Assembly: GCF_001399455.2 (NCBI RefSeq)
Contig: NZ_LLEI02000043.1
Location: 1 to 64,000 of the forward strand
Length of the DNA: 64,000 nucleotides
Source of the DNA: Vibrio bivalvicida
GTDB lineage: Bacteria; Pseudomonadota; Gammaproteobacteria; Enterobacterales; Vibrionaceae
Reading direction: 5' to 3'
Positions 60,846 through 64,000 of this stretch are shown in pieces (the first letter of the stretch is position 1; the number at the start of each line of letters is the position of its first letter). The notes beneath the pieces are model-generated. The model ran no database searches. It saw only the letters and a program-made list of their open reading frames with translations, and was not told where the DNA came from. The position numbers and the translations under genes were made by a program.

Positions 60846-62229
60846 TCGATATGCACTGGTTGGCCCTATTGTCGGGCTGGCACTACCCATCATGCTGCAA
60901 GGCGTTTTATTTTCATTGATGGGCTTTGTTGACTCCTTGATGATAGGACAGCTGGGTGAGCTAGCTATTTCAGCGCAAGGTAACGTCGGTCAACTACTCT
61001 CGTTTAGCTTTCTTCTCTTTGCAGCGCTGACAACAGGGGGAAGTATTTTAATCTCCCAGTTTAGTGGGGCGCAGCAGGAGCGAAAAGTTGAACAGATAGC
61101 CCATACTATGATTGTCGCTGGTGGGGGCTGTGGTTTGCTCCTTGGTGGCATTTTCTATGTGTTAGCTAAACCGTTGGTGGCGCTTCTCACTACAGATCTG
61201 TTTTTGCCAGTAGAGCAATGGTCACAAGTACCCGAGGTTGCATCGGGTTATCTACACATTGTTGCTTTTGCTGTTCCCGCTATGCTGTTGTCACAGGTGA
61301 TTGCGGCGGTATTTAATGCGACGGGAGATACCAAAACCCCGGTTAAGGTTTCGGTGGCCTTTAACATCGTCAACTTTATTGGTAACTATGTACTGATATT
61401 TGGCTTGGACCTTCCTGGAAGTACGGGGCCCATGTTTACCCCTCTAGGGCTTTTGGGGGCGGCATTTGCCACTTTAATCGCCAGTCTCGGACAAGCGTTG
61501 GTTCTCTTCGTTATGATCTATCGCCGTCTTGGCGGTTTCAAGTGGGGTCAGTGGTCAGAGCTAAAACAGATCATCCAGCTTGGCTACCCCAACAGTATTG
61601 ATGGTTTTTATTGGCAAGGCGCGCGCGTATTTTATACCGTGCTGATGAATAGTATTGGCGCGATAGCGTACGCAGGATATGCGATTGTCAGAACCTTTAA
61701 AGGCCTATTCATGTTGCCCGTAGGAGGCTTGCAGCAGGCGACGGGTATTTATATCGGTAAGTTACTGGGTGCAGGGGAACTTGAGCAAGCCAAGATCACA
61801 GCCAGAGCAGCTATTTGGGCAGGCGTTATTTTGATGTCGATACCGGTGACATTATTGGTCTTACTCGCTCATCCGTTGCTGGGTTTGTATCAGATCCAAG
61901 CGGAAACTTATCAACAAGCTTATTGGTGTCTGTGGATTCTCGCGGGATCGCTATTTTTTACTGCGGTAAATTCGGTTATTCCGGGAATACTTCGCGCGGG
62001 CGGTGATACTAAATCGGTGATGAATATCACTTTGAAAAGTTTTGCTTTTATGGGGGCTCCTGCCAGTCTTCTACTGGGGGTTGGTTTTGATCTAGGGCTC
62101 ATAGGCGCTTTTATTGGCATTTCGCTCGAAGAGATCTTTAAGTCATATCTGTTTATCCGTCAGCTACAAAAAGATGATTGGCTAAACAATCTTGCGGAGC
62201 GGAGTAAAACTCAAGTCGCTGCAGGCTAG
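60835..62229 (+). CDS. MATE-family efflux transporter
   Basis: The 464-residue membrane protein has about twelve helices and MATE landmarks: GLALPIMLQGVLFSLMGFVD near residue 13, QGNVGQLLSFSFLLF near 45 and AVFNATGDTKTPVKV near 155. LGYPNSIDGFYWQ and VNSVIPGILRAGGDTKSV lie in the second half. It exports cationic compounds by Na+ or H+ exchange. ATG 60835 (GTG 60832 also possible) overlaps the kinase gene. The pairing suggests a compound modified then exported (inference). Confidence 0.88.
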   Translation: MWRSRYALVGPIVGLALPIMLQGVLFSLMGFVDSLMIGQLGELAISAQGNVGQLLSFSFLLFAALTTGGSILISQFSGAQQERKVEQIAHTMIVAGGGCGLLLGGIFYVLAKPLVALLTTDLFLPVEQWSQVPEVASGYLHIVAFAVPAMLLSQVIAAVFNATGDTKTPVKVSVAFNIVNFIGNYVLIFGLDLPGSTGPMFTPLGLLGAAFATLIASLGQALVLFVMIYRRLGGFKWGQWSELKQIIQLGYPNSIDGFYWQGARVFYTVLMNSIGAIAYAGYAIVRTFKGLFMLPVGGLQQATGIYIGKLLGAGELEQAKITARAAIWAGVILMSIPVTLLVLLAHPLLGLYQIQAETYQQAYWCLWILAGSLFFTAVNSVIPGILRAGGDTKSVMNITLKSFAFMGAPASLLLGVGFDLGLIGAFIGISLEEIFKSYLFIRQLQKDDWLNNLAERSKTQVAAG

Positions 62230-62243
62230 CAATTGGTACAAAG

Positions 62244-62269
62244 TCGCCGCTTAAGTGCGGCGATTTTTT
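62244..62269 (+). terminator. Terminator after the MATE gene
   Basis: TCGCCGC / GCGGCGA 7-bp stem with a six-base loop followed by TTTTTT. Confidence 0.92.
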
Positions 62270-62273
62270 CGGC

Positions 62274-63383
62274 TTAATAACCCGTTAACTCCATATACCC
62301 CGTACCCGAATGAGTCCCCTCGATACGCACTGGGCCTTCCCAATAGGGGACTGAAAGGGGCATGTTAGCGTTGGGGTTGAGCGCTGAAACCACAAGCTCG
62401 ATTTGCTGACTCGGAATAGCCACTTGCCACTCGGTTGGATAATTACGCCCTTGGATTTCAGTTTGTTTGGTTGCGTTCAATTGAATCTCATTGGATGAAA
62501 TGGCAATACCCGAGCCGTCTTGTCGCATCAGTCTGGCGCTAGAGTAACTGGCTTTTCCGGTATTGGAATCTCGCAACTGGAACACTACCAAGCTGGTTTC
62601 GTCACTTAGTCTTAAGGCAAACCAGTCCCAACCTTGTTGTGAGTCGAGCAAGAACTGCGAGCTCCACTCTCTGTCTATCCAACCTTTACCCGTTACCTGA
62701 TGAGTGTGGCCATCAATAATGACTTTGCCAGAAACCTCAATAAACGGTTGGCTATAGTAATACGAAGCCACCTGACCATCGGCACTTTTGGTGCTGTAAC
62801 CTTGCTCGCCCTGTTTCTGATAAGGTGCACCGCTAGTGAGTGTCAGAGAGAAGCCAAACTGCTCTGAACTGGCATTGAGTGTGGCGGGGAAAAGGTCGTC
62901 GGTTGAAGATTGCCACTGCCAATCGTCGAGATAAACCCGAAATGGCGACACATCAACGCCTGCTAGCGAAGCTTGGTCGCGTGACCATTTCTCATCGGCA
63001 AAATGCTTGTCTGGCGTGGTTACTGCGCTATGCGCCATATAAATTTGTTGGCTCTGCCATACGGTTTTTTGCGCTTTGTTTTTCCCATCTTCTGGCGCGG
63101 CAGCAAAGCGAAACTGTGTCCACTGAACACCGAGTGGATTGCCACTTTCATCGATTAAATTCGCCGTTAAATACCACCATTCATGACGAAAACTTGGGTG
63201 TGCTTGATGATCGGCAGGGAAGTTGAGTTCAACGCCCTTAACTACAGGAGTGAATGGATTGCTCTCGCTTTGAGTCTCTCCACTGCCTAATAGCATTGCC
63301 ATATTTTGCTCCTGAGGCTTTTCACAACCAAGCAGCAACGAGCAGCTCATTAGCCAAGTGAGATTGCGTGCAAATTGATTCAT
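62274..63383 (-). CDS. AttH-like lipocalin-type lipoprotein
   Basis: The 369-residue protein has a lipoprotein signal with lipobox LLGC (Cys20) and a CrtC/AttH-like double lipocalin fold. Landmarks are LNFPADHQAHPSFRHEWWYL near residue 53, VQWTQFRFAAAPED near 84, QIYMAHSAVTTPDKHF near 112 and VTGKGWIDREWSSQF near 229. It is probably anchored in the envelope and handles a hydrophobic ligand. The start overlaps the end of the permease gene (TAATG), so it belongs to the Att-type operon (ABC transporter plus AttH). The substrate is unknown. Confidence 0.85.
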   Translation of the reverse strand: MNQFARNLTWLMSCSLLLGCEKPQEQNMAMLLGSGETQSESNPFTPVVKGVELNFPADHQAHPSFRHEWWYLTANLIDESGNPLGVQWTQFRFAAAPEDGKNKAQKTVWQSQQIYMAHSAVTTPDKHFADEKWSRDQASLAGVDVSPFRVYLDDWQWQSSTDDLFPATLNASSEQFGFSLTLTSGAPYQKQGEQGYSTKSADGQVASYYYSQPFIEVSGKVIIDGHTHQVTGKGWIDREWSSQFLLDSQQGWDWFALRLSDETSLVVFQLRDSNTGKASYSSARLMRQDGSGIAISSNEIQLNATKQTEIQGRNYPTEWQVAIPSQQIELVVSALNPNANMPLSVPYWEGPVRIEGTHSGTGYMELTGY

Positions 63384-64000
63384 TACAGCACCTCGCTTTG
63401 CAAACTAGACACGACAGGTTTACTGACCAATCGCCACAGCGGAATCAGGGTCGCAACTACCGCGACAAAGATAGTGATTGCCACAATGCTGAGGGCATCA
63501 CTCCAACTCCACAGGTAACTTAGGCTCCAACCAAAGGCGCGCAGGGTAACGATGTCCGTTAGTACATAACCGACCATAGCGCCGAGTGGTAGAGCGATAA
63601 CCAAAGTAAAGCTGACCAAAGCGACGATTTGCCCGATGACCATGGTCATTAGTTTGCGGCGACTGACGCCAAGCGCGTACAGTCTCGCAATGGCGGCTTT
63701 GCGTGCGTCGAGCAACATAAAACAAGCACTAAATAAGCCAATCACTGCGACCATCAGGGTTACACCATTGAGAGCGCGCGTAATGGCGAAGGTCTGCGAG
63801 AAAATATCGAGCGCGATGGATTTGATTTGCGCCTGATCGTAAAGCTGACTTGGGTGCAGATTCAATTGCTTACGCAGTTGGTCGTAGACGACGTCTGGGT
63901 CGCCAGAGACTTTGACACCAAGGCTGGTGGGCAAGTTGGTAAAGCCGCTTTCACGCCACAACTTTGGAGCCAATAATACTTCACCATTGGGTGAACCGTA
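63383..64000 (-). CDS. FtsX-like ABC transporter permease, C-terminal part
   Basis: The frame is open to the window edge (about 205 residues seen) and the true start lies beyond 64000. It holds part of a MacB-like periplasmic region, then FtsX-type membrane helices (VTLMVAVIGLFSACFMLLDA, then LYALGVSRRKLMTMVIGQIV, a cytoplasmic helix typical of the family, and LSIVAITIFVAVVATLIPLW). It would be the permease of a lipoprotein-release or AttF/AttG-type exporter. Translationally coupled to the AttH-like gene. Confidence 0.85.
   Translation of the reverse strand, partial: YGSPNGEVLLAPKLWRESGFTNLPTSLGVKVSGDPDVVYDQLRKQLNLHPSQLYDQAQIKSIALDIFSQTFAITRALNGVTLMVAVIGLFSACFMLLDARKAAIARLYALGVSRRKLMTMVIGQIVALVSFTLVIALPLGAMVGYVLTDIVTLRAFGWSLSYLWSWSDALSIVAITIFVAVVATLIPLWRLVSKPVVSSLQSEVL

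Noticed and set aside
1..64000. CRISPR arrays, rRNA, tRNA and riboswitches
   Set aside because: No regularly spaced repeats, cloverleaf-like sequences or rRNA motifs were noticed on either strand; a covariance-model search was not possible.

Overview
The window looks like a chromosomal segment of a marine Vibrio (Vibrionaceae, Gammaproteobacteria). Pointers are the ectABC-aspartokinase operon, norVW behind a sigma-54 promoter, an OlsF-type ornithine lipid synthase, an AA10 chitin monooxygenase, a DUF2999 protein and a ToxR-like membrane regulator, at moderate GC. The genus is inferred from gene content; no rRNA, tRNA, CRISPR array, integrase or intact insertion sequence was seen.

Layout. 1-2.2 kb: an AT-rich accessory patch with a cysteine synthase remnant, a small unknown protein, and a ToxR-like regulator with a small membrane partner. 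2.2-14.2 kb: a sugar-phosphate type locus with a GT4 glycosyltransferase, a NAGPA-like phosphodiester glycosidase, a ROK regulator, an FbpABC/AfuABC-type ABC importer with a frameshifted ATPase, a phosphohexomutase, and, divergently, a DUF1868 2H-phosphoesterase and mannose-6-phosphate isomerase. I read it as an uptake and breakdown route for a mannose- or glucose-containing phosphodiester. 14.3-16.2 kb: a DEDDh exonuclease and an AlkX/YcaQ-type DNA glycosylase. 16.4-22.1 kb: a tight seven-gene operon (DedA, ATP-grasp, DinB-like, TANGO2-like, YHS, DoxX-like, OlsF). 22.1-25.1 kb: a periplasmic binding lipoprotein translationally coupled to a membrane diguanylate cyclase. 25.4-29.8 kb: secreted LPMO, TetR regulator, small membrane protein, S8 protease.

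29.8-38.6 kb: regulator-target pairs: LacI with NhaC and a MalY/PatB lyase; MOSC beside AraC; Lrp opposite LysE; WYL regulator opposite an epoxide-hydrolase-like enzyme. Several have visible operators. 39.2-43 kb: ectoine biosynthesis (ectA, ectB, ectC, ask). 43.3-46.5 kb: a phospholipase D with two HKD motifs beside a Tat-exported lipase-like hydrolase. 46.9-51.9 kb: an accessory block with an ECF42-type sigma factor and its DGPF protein, a PEP-mutase-superfamily protein, and a two-gene membrane cassette resembling SieB-type superinfection exclusion; a 24-bp repeat (22/24) lies on both sides.

52.2-56.4 kb: a TPR-DUF218 protein, then norVW with three GT-N7-AC NorR sites upstream of a -24/-12 promoter. 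56.5-64 kb: two AraC regulators, GNAT, DUF2999, an APH-like kinase overlapping a MATE exporter, and the end of an Att-type operon (FtsX-like permease cut by the window edge, then an AttH-like lipoprotein).

The strongest candidates for undescribed biology are the phosphodiester-glycoside locus, the SieB-like membrane pair, the OlsF operon and the binding-protein/diguanylate cyclase pair. Functions are inferred from motifs read by eye; no database search was run.
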